From: Erythrobacter sp. WG
Lineage (GTDB): Bacteria > Pseudomonadota > Alphaproteobacteria > Sphingomonadales > Sphingomonadaceae
Reading direction: 5' to 3'
Assembly (NCBI RefSeq): GCF_026586795.1
Contig: NZ_JAPFGY010000004.1
Span: forward strand, 93,517-157,516
DNA length: 64,000 bases
The position numbers were made by a program, and so were the translations under genes. How positions within the stretch are numbered: the first letter of the stretch is position 1; every line of letters starts with the position of its first letter. This document shows, piece after piece, positions 42,212 through 49,584 of this stretch. The notes under the pieces are model-generated. The model made no database searches, was not told where the DNA came from, and saw nothing but the letters and a program-made list of their open reading frames with translations.

Positions 42212-43128
42212 GCGGCGACCCTCTGCGCATAGTCGAGCATCGGCCCCGCATCGGGGGTGAAGCCGTAGAGCGGCTCGCCGGGCAGCGCCTCGGCGAGGAT
42301 CGCGCGCACTTCGAGCAGTTTTGCAAGGTCGATGCCGGTCCTCAGGCCCATCGCGTTGAGCATCAGCACGAGGTCCTCGGTGACGAGATTGCCCGATGCC
42401 CCCGGTGCGAAGGGGCAGCCGCCGAGCCCGCCGAGCGAGGCGTCGAAGGTGGTGATCCCCTCTTCCAGCCCCGCGACCACATTGGCGAGGCCCAGTCCGC
42501 GGGTGTTGTGGAGGTGGAGGGTGGTGAGCCTGTCGGCGCCCACCGCCGCGCGCACCTTCCTCACGAGCCTGCGCACCTGCGCCGGGTCGGCATAGCCGGT
42601 GGTGTCGGAGAGCGAGAGTTCCTGCGCCCCCGCCGCGACCGCCTTCTCGGCGAGGCGCACCACCTGGTCCTCGCTCACCGCGCCCTCCATCGTGCAGCCG
42701 AAGGCGGTGGAGAGCCCCACGGCGAAGTGCACGCCCCCGGCGCGCGCGATCTGCGCGGCCTCGGCGATCTCGGCGAGCATCGCGGGGTGGTCCTTGCGCA
42801 CGTTCTTGAGACTGTGGGTCTCGCTCATCGAGAAGGGGATGCTCATGGCGTGCACCCCCGCCTCGACGGCGCGCGCGGCACCTTTCGCGTTGGGCACCAG
42901 CGCGACGACGTTGAGGCCTTCGATGGTGCGCGCGAAGGCGACCAGTTCGGCAGTGTCGGCCATCTGCGGGAGGAGGCTCGGGGGCACGAAGCTGCCGACC
43001 TCGATCTCGCGCACGCCCGCGGCGGCCTCGGCGACGATCCAGCGCTTCTTGGCCTCGAGCGGCATGATCCGCTTGATCGATTGCAGCCCGTCGCGCGGGC
43101 CGACTTCGGAGACGAGGATGTCGATCAT
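42208..43128 (-). CDS. HMG-CoA-lyase-family enzyme (probable citramalyl-CoA-type lyase)
   Basis: A 306-residue TIM-barrel lyase: EVGPRDGLQSIKRIMP binds the metal and substrate, AFGCTMEGAVSEDQV, SLSDTTGYADP, TLHLHNTRGLGLANVVAG and ASLGGLGGCPFAPGASGNLVTED (the Cys-loop) are all HMG-CoA lyase hallmarks. In some bacteria relatives of this family cleave (R)-citramalyl-CoA to pyruvate and acetyl-CoA. No leucine-degradation genes surround it, whereas LeuCD-like and CaiB genes overlap it, which favours a malyl/citramalyl-CoA substrate. This assignment is by context. Confidence 0.9.
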   Translation of the reverse strand: MIDILVSEVGPRDGLQSIKRIMPLEAKKRWIVAEAAAGVREIEVGSFVPPSLLPQMADTAELVAFARTIEGLNVVALVPNAKGAARAVEAGVHAMSIPFSMSETHSLKNVRKDHPAMLAEIAEAAQIARAGGVHFAVGLSTAFGCTMEGAVSEDQVVRLAEKAVAAGAQELSLSDTTGYADPAQVRRLVRKVRAAVGADRLTTLHLHNTRGLGLANVVAGLEEGITTFDASLGGLGGCPFAPGASGNLVTEDLVLMLNAMGLRTGIDLAKLLEVRAILAEALPGEPLYGFTPDAGPMLDYAQRVAA

Positions 43129-43754
43129 GGGGTGACGGATTCCTGTGTGCGGGCGGGAAGGTCGTAGACCCAGGGACGGGCCGTGCGGTCGGCGGCGGTC
43201 CAGGCGTCGATATCGGCGCGGTGCTGCAAGGTGAGGTCGATCGCGTCGAGCCCGTGAAGCAGCATCTGCTGCGCCTCGTCCTCGATCGCGAAGGCATAGG
43301 CTATGCCCTCGCAAGCGATGCTCCGGGCGGCAAGATCGACCGTCACCTCGCGGCCCGCGATCGCCTCCACGGCGGTGCGCTCGAGGACCACGGGGAGGAG
43401 GAAATTCCTGATGCAGTTGTTGCGGAAGATGGGCGCAAAGCTTTCCGCGACGATCGCCTTCACCCCATATTCCGCGAGCGCCCAGACGGCGTGCTCGCGG
43501 CTCGATCCGCAGCCGAAATTGCGCCCCGCCGCGATGATTGCCGCGCCGCGATAGGCAGGGTCGTTGAGCACGAAATCCGGGTTTTCCCTGCGCGTGTCCG
43601 CGCCTACATAGCGCCACGGGGCGAACAGCCCATCGGCAAGGCCGGTGCGCCCGGTGCTCCGCATCTCGCGGCTGGGGATGATCGTGTCGGTGTCGACATT
43701 GTCGCGCAGCAGCGGCGCGGCGCGGGCGACGAGGGGCTGGGGAAAGGCGCTCAT
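43125..43754 (-). CDS. LeuD-like hydro-lyase small subunit
   Basis: A 209-residue swivel domain of the aconitase superfamily: NVDTDTIIPSREM at the N-terminus, GRNFGCGSSREHAVWAL (the substrate-binding loop) and FAPIFRNNCIRNFLLPV. It would pair with the LeuC-like large subunit encoded just upstream (4-base overlap). Together such heterodimers hydrate maleate-type diacids: isopropylmaleate, citraconate, maleate or dimethylmaleate. No leuA, leuB or other branched-chain gene is nearby, so a catabolic hydratase is more likely than leucine biosynthesis. Confidence 0.9.
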   Translation of the reverse strand: MSAFPQPLVARAAPLLRDNVDTDTIIPSREMRSTGRTGLADGLFAPWRYVGADTRRENPDFVLNDPAYRGAAIIAAGRNFGCGSSREHAVWALAEYGVKAIVAESFAPIFRNNCIRNFLLPVVLERTAVEAIAGREVTVDLAARSIACEGIAYAFAIEDEAQQMLLHGLDAIDLTLQHRADIDAWTAADRTARPWVYDLPARTQESVTP

Positions 43755-45115
43755 GCCGGGTAGTCCCGCGGATCGGCGATGGCGCCCGCGAGGGCACTCG
43801 CCGCGACGGTCTCCGGCGAGGCGATGTGGGTGCGGATACCCGGACCCTGACGACCTTCGAAATTGCGGTTGGTGCTGGAGATGACGCGGCTTCCTGCCGG
43901 AAAGCCCTCGCCGCCGGCGTAGAAGCACAGCGAGCAGCCGCTCATCCGCCACTCGAAGCCGGCCGCCTCGAACACCTTATCGAGCCCCTCGGCCTCGGCC
44001 TGCCGCCGCACCGCCATCGAGCCGGGGACGACCAGCGCCTTCCTGATCGCGGGCGCGATGCGGCGGCCCTTGAGGATTGCCGCCGCGCGCCTGAGGTCGG
44101 CGATGCGGCTGTTGGTGCACGAGCCGATGAAGGCGGCATCGAGCGGCGTCCCGGCGAGCGGGGTGCCCGGCGCGAGACCGATGTAGTCGTGCGCCCGCTG
44201 CGGGCCGTCGGGGACGCGTGCCGTGACGGGGATGGTGTGCTCGGGGCTCGTGCCCCAGCTCACCATCGGGGCGAGCCCGCTGGCGTCGATCACGATCTCA
44301 CTGTCGAACACCGCGTCTGCATCGCTGGCGAGGGTCCGCCAATAGGGATCGGCGAAGTCGGCGGGGGCATGGGGCCGCCCCGCGAGGTAGGCGAAGGTCC
44401 TCTCGTCCGGCGCGATCAACCCGGTCACGGCGCTGAACTCGGTTGCCATGTTGCACAGGGTCATGCGCGCTTCCATGTCGAGGCCGCGCACCGCCTCACC
44501 GGCGAACTCGACCACGTGCCCCGCGCCGCCGCCCGCGCCTTGGGCGGCGATCAGCGCGAGGATCATGTCCTTGGCGGTGACCCCCGGCGGGAGCGCGCCC
44601 GCGAAGGTCACGCGCATCGCGCACGGCCGCTCCATCCGGAGCGTGCCCGTCACCATCGCGTGCTCGGCCTCGGAGGAGCCGATCCCCCAGGCGAGCGCCC
44701 CGAAGGCGCCCTGCGTGCAGGTGTGGCTGTCGGGCGCGACCAGCGTCACGCCGGGGAGCACGATGCCCTGCTCGGGCGAGATGACATGGACGATGCCCTG
44801 GTCGCGGTCGTTCACGTCGAACAGGGTGATCCCCGCGGCCCGGCACGCCGCGCGCGTTTCGGTGATGAAGCCCTCGCCGCCGGGCATCAGCGTGCCGTCA
44901 CCCCTGCCGGGGCGGGTGTCGACGATGTGGTCCATGACCGCGAAGACCCGCGCCGGATCGCGCAAGGTACGGCCCGTCTCGGCCATGCGCGCGAGCGCGG
45001 CGGCGCCGGTGCGCTCGTGGAGGAACACCCGGTCGATCGCGATCAGGTCCGCACCCCCGGGCAGGCTCGCCACCCGGTGCGCGTCCCAGATCCTGTCGAA
45101 GAGGGTGCGGGGCAT
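43751..45115 (-). CDS. LeuC-like hydro-lyase large subunit, [4Fe-4S]
   Basis: A 454-residue aconitase-superfamily protein. VAPDSHTCTQGAFGALAWGIGSSEAEH, FIGSCTNSRIADLRRAA (first cluster Cys) and WRMSGCSLCFYAGGEGF (the CxxC that completes the cluster; LeuC usually has GCSMC) are present. Length is close to LeuC (about 465). It starts ATG at 45115, 17 bp after the DUF protein, and overlaps the LeuD-like gene. It presumably needs cluster delivery, for which the NifU-type protein at the left of the window is one general candidate. Confidence 0.92.
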   Translation of the reverse strand: MPRTLFDRIWDAHRVASLPGGADLIAIDRVFLHERTGAAALARMAETGRTLRDPARVFAVMDHIVDTRPGRGDGTLMPGGEGFITETRAACRAAGITLFDVNDRDQGIVHVISPEQGIVLPGVTLVAPDSHTCTQGAFGALAWGIGSSEAEHAMVTGTLRMERPCAMRVTFAGALPPGVTAKDMILALIAAQGAGGGAGHVVEFAGEAVRGLDMEARMTLCNMATEFSAVTGLIAPDERTFAYLAGRPHAPADFADPYWRTLASDADAVFDSEIVIDASGLAPMVSWGTSPEHTIPVTARVPDGPQRAHDYIGLAPGTPLAGTPLDAAFIGSCTNSRIADLRRAAAILKGRRIAPAIRKALVVPGSMAVRRQAEAEGLDKVFEAAGFEWRMSGCSLCFYAGGEGFPAGSRVISSTNRNFEGRQGPGIRTHIASPETVAASALAGAIADPRDYPA

Positions 45116-45132
45116 GGTCGTTCCGCGCGGCC

Positions 45133-45633
45133 TCAGGCCTTCGCCTGAATCTCGGCCTCGACGGCGCGCCAGTCCTTCGTCACGAAGCGCTCCTGGATCG
45201 CGGTGCGGGTCTCGAGCTGGCCGTTCCTGATCCAGTGCCAGGTGCGGCAGCGGTGCTGGCCGCAGTCGGAGATCTGAATCTGCTCGTAGAGGTAGAGCGA
45301 GGGATCGCCGGTGCGCTGCCAGTAGAGCATCATGGTGCGGCCCAATTCGTCGAGCGGCACCTCGGCGGCCCAACCCTGGATCAGCTCGTTGTCCCACCAG
45401 ATGCGCCCGTCGCGATAGGTCGCGGGGAAATCGCGCACCTCGGTGCGGCCGTCGGGCCAGGTGTAGAAATTGGTCTGGTGGTAGGGGACCGCGGGATCGT
45501 CGGTGATGCGGCACAAGAGGCGGCTGGCGTGCTCGTCGACTTTCTCGTTCGCGGCGTTGAAATAGCTGTAGGTGCCGTCCCAGACGCCCTCGTGGCGGGC
45601 GAGCAGCGGCATGGCGGTCTTCATGTTGGTCAT
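45133..45633 (-). CDS. Lipocalin-like DUF3598-type protein (copy 1)
   Basis: A 166-residue protein without signal peptide. AMPLLARHEGVWDGTYSYFNAANEKVDEHASRLLCRI, WPDGRTEVRDFPATYRDGRIWWDNELIQGW and a beta-rich end resemble DUF3598-like lipocalin-type barrels. The 51001-51459 product has the same layout: PAMLRHEGWWDGWYRHYDRDGALLDVHRVKTHCEF, then EDGRSALYEFGGRLDGERLVWRTDRFSGYGW. Such barrels bind hydrophobic ligands, so each arm of the divergent cluster carries one possible substrate-binding protein. Coupled to the hydrolase gene by a 4-base overlap. Confidence 0.65.
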   Translation of the reverse strand: MTNMKTAMPLLARHEGVWDGTYSYFNAANEKVDEHASRLLCRITDDPAVPYHQTNFYTWPDGRTEVRDFPATYRDGRIWWDNELIQGWAAEVPLDELGRTMMLYWQRTGDPSLYLYEQIQISDCGQHRCRTWHWIRNGQLETRTAIQERFVTKDWRAVEAEIQAKA

Positions 45634-46976
45634 CGGGTCCCTCCGGGGTTGGATGCAAGGATATCATGCCAGGCGCGCGCCGCCGAGCCGGCGCGCAGCC
45701 GGGCTCGGGTGCGGGCGGCGATGGCGTGCGGTGCGAGCGCGCCTGCGGCGAGCGGGATCGCGGCGGCGGGGGAGGCGGCGTACCACGGCGCGAAGATCGC
45801 CTCGGCGCGCGCGGCGCTCCACGCCTTGAGGAGGTGCCCGCCGAAGCGATCGGGCGCGAGGTCGGGGTAGAGGAGGTCAGGGTCCCCCTGCGGGAGAGCG
45901 GGCCAGGCGATCGCGCGCGCGCCGAGCGCCTCGCGGGCGGCGTGGATCGCGGCGAGCACGTCCTCCGCATCCTCCGACAGGCCGTGACCCGGCACATCGA
46001 TGGCGATCTTGTCCGGCCCCGGCTCGGCCAGTTCGGCACCGGGGGCATGGAGGACCATCCGCGCCGCGCCCCTCGCGCCGCGCCAGTGGAGCAGCGCGCC
46101 CGCTGCCTCGATCCAGCCCTCGTCCGGGTCCTCGGCGAGGGCGGGGGGCGCGATGCCGCCGGCGTGTTCGCGCAAGAACGCGAGGCTCGTCGCCTGGTGC
46201 TCGGCGGGGGTGGCGACCTTCAGCGCCTGCCAGTTGGCCGGCATCTCTCCGAGACGGTCGATATGGGCCTGCAAGGGGTCGCCGTCATAGGCGCTGATGA
46301 GCACGGGCGGGGTCCGGGCGTCCGGCGGCGGGATGTCGCGCGGCGCGCGCAGCACCGCCCCGTAGCCCGCACGGTAGGCATTCCCTGCGTCGAGCATTTC
46401 CATCACCGCCTGCTGGACGCGCGGTAGGTCCGAATGGGCGACCGAGAGGCGCGCGGCATCGCGGGTGTCGAACCACGGGAAGAACCAGCTCTGCTCGAGC
46501 ATCCGGTTCCAGAGCCAGGCAAGGTGCTCGCCGTAGGGGGAAGGGCGGAAAGGGGGGAGGTAGCTCTCCCCGAAGATCCGCATCTCCTCCGCCGTCCAGA
46601 TCGCATAGCCGCCGATCGCGAGGCAGGCGAAGCGCTCCGGCGCACGCTTGAGGGCCGTCACGAGGATGATGCCCCCCGAATGGAAGCCGTAGGCCGGGCA
46701 GGCGCCGAGCCCGAGCGCATCCATCGTCTCGAGCAGCGCATCGGCGAAGGCGTTGATGTCGGGTTCGCCAGGCAGCGGGTCGGACTGCCCGAAGCCCGGC
46801 GTATCCGGCGCGATGCAGGTGAAATGCTCAGCCCATGCCCGCATCAGCGGCTCGTACTCGGCCGAGGAGCGCGGGCTCTGGTGCACCATCAGCAGCGGCG
46901 GCCCGGAGCCGCCGCGCCGGTAGTGCACCTTGCGGCCGGTGCCCGGAATGGTCAGCATGTGCCGCGTGATCCGCAT
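45630..46976 (-). CDS. Alpha/beta hydrolase with C-terminal extension
   Basis: A 448-residue protein. The N-terminal 275 residues are a canonical alpha/beta hydrolase: GSGPPLLMVHQSPRSSAEYEPL (oxyanion region), DTPGFGQSDPLPGEP, and nucleophile Ser in AYGFHSGGIILVTAL near residue 98. About 170 extra residues follow, rich in Ala and acidic residues, with a second hydrolase-like turn (IDVPGHGLSEDAEDVL). They may be a degenerate second hydrolase lobe. The start is 20 bp from operator copy 2, making this the first gene of the leftward unit, upstream of the LeuCD-like genes. The substrate is unknown: an ester or a ring-cleavage product is possible. Confidence 0.82.
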   Translation of the reverse strand: MRITRHMLTIPGTGRKVHYRRGGSGPPLLMVHQSPRSSAEYEPLMRAWAEHFTCIAPDTPGFGQSDPLPGEPDINAFADALLETMDALGLGACPAYGFHSGGIILVTALKRAPERFACLAIGGYAIWTAEEMRIFGESYLPPFRPSPYGEHLAWLWNRMLEQSWFFPWFDTRDAARLSVAHSDLPRVQQAVMEMLDAGNAYRAGYGAVLRAPRDIPPPDARTPPVLISAYDGDPLQAHIDRLGEMPANWQALKVATPAEHQATSLAFLREHAGGIAPPALAEDPDEGWIEAAGALLHWRGARGAARMVLHAPGAELAEPGPDKIAIDVPGHGLSEDAEDVLAAIHAAREALGARAIAWPALPQGDPDLLYPDLAPDRFGGHLLKAWSAARAEAIFAPWYAASPAAAIPLAAGALAPHAIAARTRARLRAGSAARAWHDILASNPGGTR

Positions 46977-46996
46977 CGGCGGGCTCTACCCCAAAG

Positions 46997-47008
46997 TTGT
47001 CCGGACAA
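46997..47008. promoter_or_regulatory. Operator TTGTCCGGACAA, copy 2
   Basis: A perfect palindrome in the 111-bp region between the divergent hydrolase and amidohydrolase genes, 20 bp from the former start and 79 bp from the latter. A second half-like CGACAA lies at 47018-47023. It can control both directions at once. Confidence 0.8.
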
Positions 47009-47087
47009 ATTTCACTCGACAACCCCTTAACCGCCTTTATGACTGGCTGTCAAAGCGGAATCGGGCACGGGAGGCGCGAGGGTTTCG

Positions 47088-47762
47088 ATGCTGGGGACAC
47101 GCATGATCGCGGACGGCAAGACCGCCCGCCAGCTCTTCGAGGAGGTGATGGCGAACCCCGCCCGCCGCAAGTTCGGCTTCGGGGAGAAGCTTGCGATCGT
47201 GAATGTCGACCTCCAGCAGGCCTACACTCGCACCGACCTGTTCAGGACCGCCTACGAGACCGACCCGCGCCAGATCGAGCATATCAACACGATCAGCCGG
47301 ATGGCCCGCGAGAGGGGCATGCCGGTGATCTGGAGCCGCGTCGCCTACAAGGCGGATGCGGGGGATGCCGGCGTGTGGGGCACGCGCACCGACACCGAGG
47401 ATTCCCTCCAGAACATCAAGTACGACAGCGAACGCCACGCCTATGATCCGCGCTGCGAGGTGGGCGAGCATGACCTCGAATTCACCAAGCGGATGCCGAG
47501 CGCCTTCTTCGAGACGCCGCTCGCGAGCTATCTCACCTTCCACCGCGTCGACACCGTTGTGGTCACCGGCGGTTCGACCTCGGGCTGCGTGCGCGCGACG
47601 GCGGTCGATGCGCTCTCCCACGGCTACCGCACCATCGTTCCGATCGAGACCTGCGCCGACAAGCACGAAAGCTATCACTTCGCGAACCTCACCGACCTCC
47701 AGCTCAAATATGCCGATGTCGAGCCCGTGCAGGCGGTGATCGACTGGCTGGAGGCGCGCTGA
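47088..47762 (+). CDS. Isochorismatase-family cysteine hydrolase (amidohydrolase)
   Basis: A 224-residue enzyme with the Asp-Lys-Cys triad of the family: Asp in LAIVNVDLQQAYTR (about residue 41), Lys in LEFTKRMPSAFFETPLASYL, and the nucleophile Cys in VVTGGSTSGCVRATAVDALSHGYR (about 165). This TSGCVRATAxDA version is typical of N-carbamoylsarcosine amidase and maleamate amidohydrolase. In this cluster hydrolysis of a half-amide to the free diacid would feed the LeuCD-like hydratase. A second ATG at 47103 is an alternative start. It leads a tightly packed seven-gene unit. Confidence 0.88.
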   Translation: MLGTRMIADGKTARQLFEEVMANPARRKFGFGEKLAIVNVDLQQAYTRTDLFRTAYETDPRQIEHINTISRMARERGMPVIWSRVAYKADAGDAGVWGTRTDTEDSLQNIKYDSERHAYDPRCEVGEHDLEFTKRMPSAFFETPLASYLTFHRVDTVVVTGGSTSGCVRATAVDALSHGYRTIVPIETCADKHESYHFANLTDLQLKYADVEPVQAVIDWLEAR

Positions 47763-47764
47763 CC

Positions 47765-48655
47765 ATGCAGGAGGGCGCGCCCGATCCGGGGCTCTACGAC
47801 TACCATCCCTACAACGCCCGGCCCCCGCTGCGCTGGCCGGGCGGCAAGACGGTCGCCGTGTGGGTCGCGCCCAATCTCGAATATTACGAGATCGATCCGC
47901 CCGCGCACCCCAAGCGCAAGGCGTGGCCGACGCTGCACCCGAGCGTGGTCGGCTTCTCGCACCGCGACCACTCCAACCGGGTGAGCCACTGGCGCATGGC
48001 CGAGGTGATGACGAAGCACGGCTTCCCCGGCTCGGTCAGCCTCTCGGTGGCGCTCTGCCAGCACCATCCCGAGGTGGTCGAGGACGCCCGGCAGCGCGGC
48101 TGGGAGTTCTTCAGTCACGGCATCTACAACACCCGCTATGCCTATGAAATGTCCGAGGAGCAGGAGCGCGCGATCATCGAGGACTCGATCCGCACCGTCC
48201 GCGAGGCGACCGGCCAGCGCATCCGCGGCTGGCTCGCGCCTGCGCTGACCCACACGCCGCGCACGCTTGACCTGCTTGCCGAATACGACTTCACCTACAC
48301 CTGCGACCTCTATCACGACGACCAGGTGCAGGAGGTGAAGGTCGCGAGGGGCCGGCTCGCCTCGATCCCCTACAGCCTCGAGGTCAACGACCACTACGGC
48401 TTCTTCGTCTACAACATGAGCGGGCGCGAATATGCCGATGCGCTGATCTGCCAGTTCGAGCGGCTTGCGGCCGAGGGCGAGCGGTCGGGGACGGTGATGT
48501 GCATTCCCTTGCACGCCTACCTCATCGGCCAGCCGCACCGGATCGGGCCCTTCGCCGAGGCGCTGCGGCACATCGCCGCCGACGGGCGGGCATGGATCGC
48601 GCGCGCCGGGGAGATCGTCGACTACTGGCGCGCGGAAACGGGAGGGCAGGGCTGA
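47765..48655 (+). CDS. Polysaccharide-deacetylase-fold hydrolase, PuuE-like (copy 1)
   Basis: A 296-residue (beta/alpha) barrel of the NodB/PuuE type. RPPLRWPGGKTVAVWVAPNLEYYE opens the domain; HRDHSNRVSHWRMAEVMTKHGFPGSVSLSVALCQHHPEV and FFSHGIYNTRYAYEMSEEQER are typical of PuuE allantoinases, and WLAPALTHTPRTLDLL follows. The usual metal Asp-Asp near the N-terminus is not visible, as in PuuE. Characterised PuuE-like enzymes hydrolyse cyclic amides or imides rather than sugars (allantoin, some cyclic imides). It starts 2 bp after the amidohydrolase. Confidence 0.85.
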   Translation: MQEGAPDPGLYDYHPYNARPPLRWPGGKTVAVWVAPNLEYYEIDPPAHPKRKAWPTLHPSVVGFSHRDHSNRVSHWRMAEVMTKHGFPGSVSLSVALCQHHPEVVEDARQRGWEFFSHGIYNTRYAYEMSEEQERAIIEDSIRTVREATGQRIRGWLAPALTHTPRTLDLLAEYDFTYTCDLYHDDQVQEVKVARGRLASIPYSLEVNDHYGFFVYNMSGREYADALICQFERLAAEGERSGTVMCIPLHAYLIGQPHRIGPFAEALRHIAADGRAWIARAGEIVDYWRAETGGQG

Positions 48656-49584
48656 TGGCGCTCGATTCCGCCTATCTCGAATACCCCCGCCGCGGGCGCG
48701 GCTACGACCACGACCTCTACGAATGGTCCGCCCTGCACGAACGCCCGCCGGTGCGCTGGCCCGGGGGCCTGAGCGTCGCGGTGTGGCTCTGCGTCAGCCT
48801 TGAATGGTTCCCGATCGTGCCGGGCGGCCCCTTCGCCGCACCCGGCCACATGCAGACCGCCTATCCCGATTTCCGCCACTACACCGCGCGCGACTACGGC
48901 AACCGGGTGGGCGCGTGGCGCTTCCTCGATGCCTTTGCGGCCGCCGGCGTCAAGGCGAGCTTCGCCACCAACGCCGCCATTGCCGAGCGCTACCCCGAAC
49001 TGGTCGCCGCCGTGATCGCGGGCGGGCACGAGCTCGTCGCCCATTCGACCGACATGAACGGCACGATCGATTCCTCCCTCATCCGCGAGGCGGAAGGCGC
49101 GCTGATCGGCGAGGCGATGGCGCGCATCGAGGCGGCGTCCGGCGTGCGCCCGACCGGCTGGCTCTCGATCGCGCGGCAGCAGAGCTGGCACACCGCCGAT
49201 CTCCTCAAGGAGCACGGCCTCACCTTTTGCTGCGACTGGGTGAACGACGAACTGCCCTATCGCTTTGGCAACGGCCTCATCAACCTGCCGCTGAACCACG
49301 AATTGTCGGACCGCCAGATCATAGCCACCCAGCAGAAGTCGGCGGAAAGCTGGGCGGAATCGATGCGCGACGCCTTCCACTGGCTGGCGGGCGAGGGGAA
49401 GGCGCAGGGCGGGGCGGGGCGGATGCTGCCTATTCACCTCACGCCCTACATCATGGGCCTGCCCTACCGCATCGGCGCGCTCGAGGGCTTGCTGGCCGAC
49501 CTCGCCGCGCGGCCCGAGGCGTGGTTCGCCACCGGCGCCGAGATCGTCGCGGCATGGCAGGCGCAGGAGCAGGCGCGTGGCTGA
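48655..49584 (+). CDS. Polysaccharide-deacetylase-fold hydrolase, PuuE-like (copy 2)
   Basis: A 309-residue paralogue of the preceding gene: ERPPVRWPGGLSVAVWLCVSLEWF, ARDYGNRVGAWRFLDAFAAAGVKASFATNAAIAERYPEL, LVAHSTDMNGTIDSSLI, and GWLSIARQQSWHTADLLKEHG align with copy 1. Differences in the metal-ligand blocks (H-S-H-G-I there, A-H-S-T-D here) suggest a divided role or a heterodimer. Its ATG overlaps the copy 1 stop by one base (TGATG). The downstream aldehyde dehydrogenase begins around its stop. Confidence 0.85.
   Translation: MALDSAYLEYPRRGRGYDHDLYEWSALHERPPVRWPGGLSVAVWLCVSLEWFPIVPGGPFAAPGHMQTAYPDFRHYTARDYGNRVGAWRFLDAFAAAGVKASFATNAAIAERYPELVAAVIAGGHELVAHSTDMNGTIDSSLIREAEGALIGEAMARIEAASGVRPTGWLSIARQQSWHTADLLKEHGLTFCCDWVNDELPYRFGNGLINLPLNHELSDRQIIATQQKSAESWAESMRDAFHWLAGEGKAQGGAGRMLPIHLTPYIMGLPYRIGALEGLLADLAARPEAWFATGAEIVAAWQAQEQARG

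Noticed and set aside
22908..44520. Other CACGTG words as further parS sites (for example 29123, 34205, 44514)
   Set aside because: Flanks do not give the TTTCACGTGAAA core; only the site at 27828 matches.
43125..45115. LeuC/LeuD-like genes as leucine biosynthesis genes
   Set aside because: No leuA or leuB nearby, genes fused translationally with a lyase and CoA-transferase, and located behind a catabolic operator. A catabolic hydratase is preferred.
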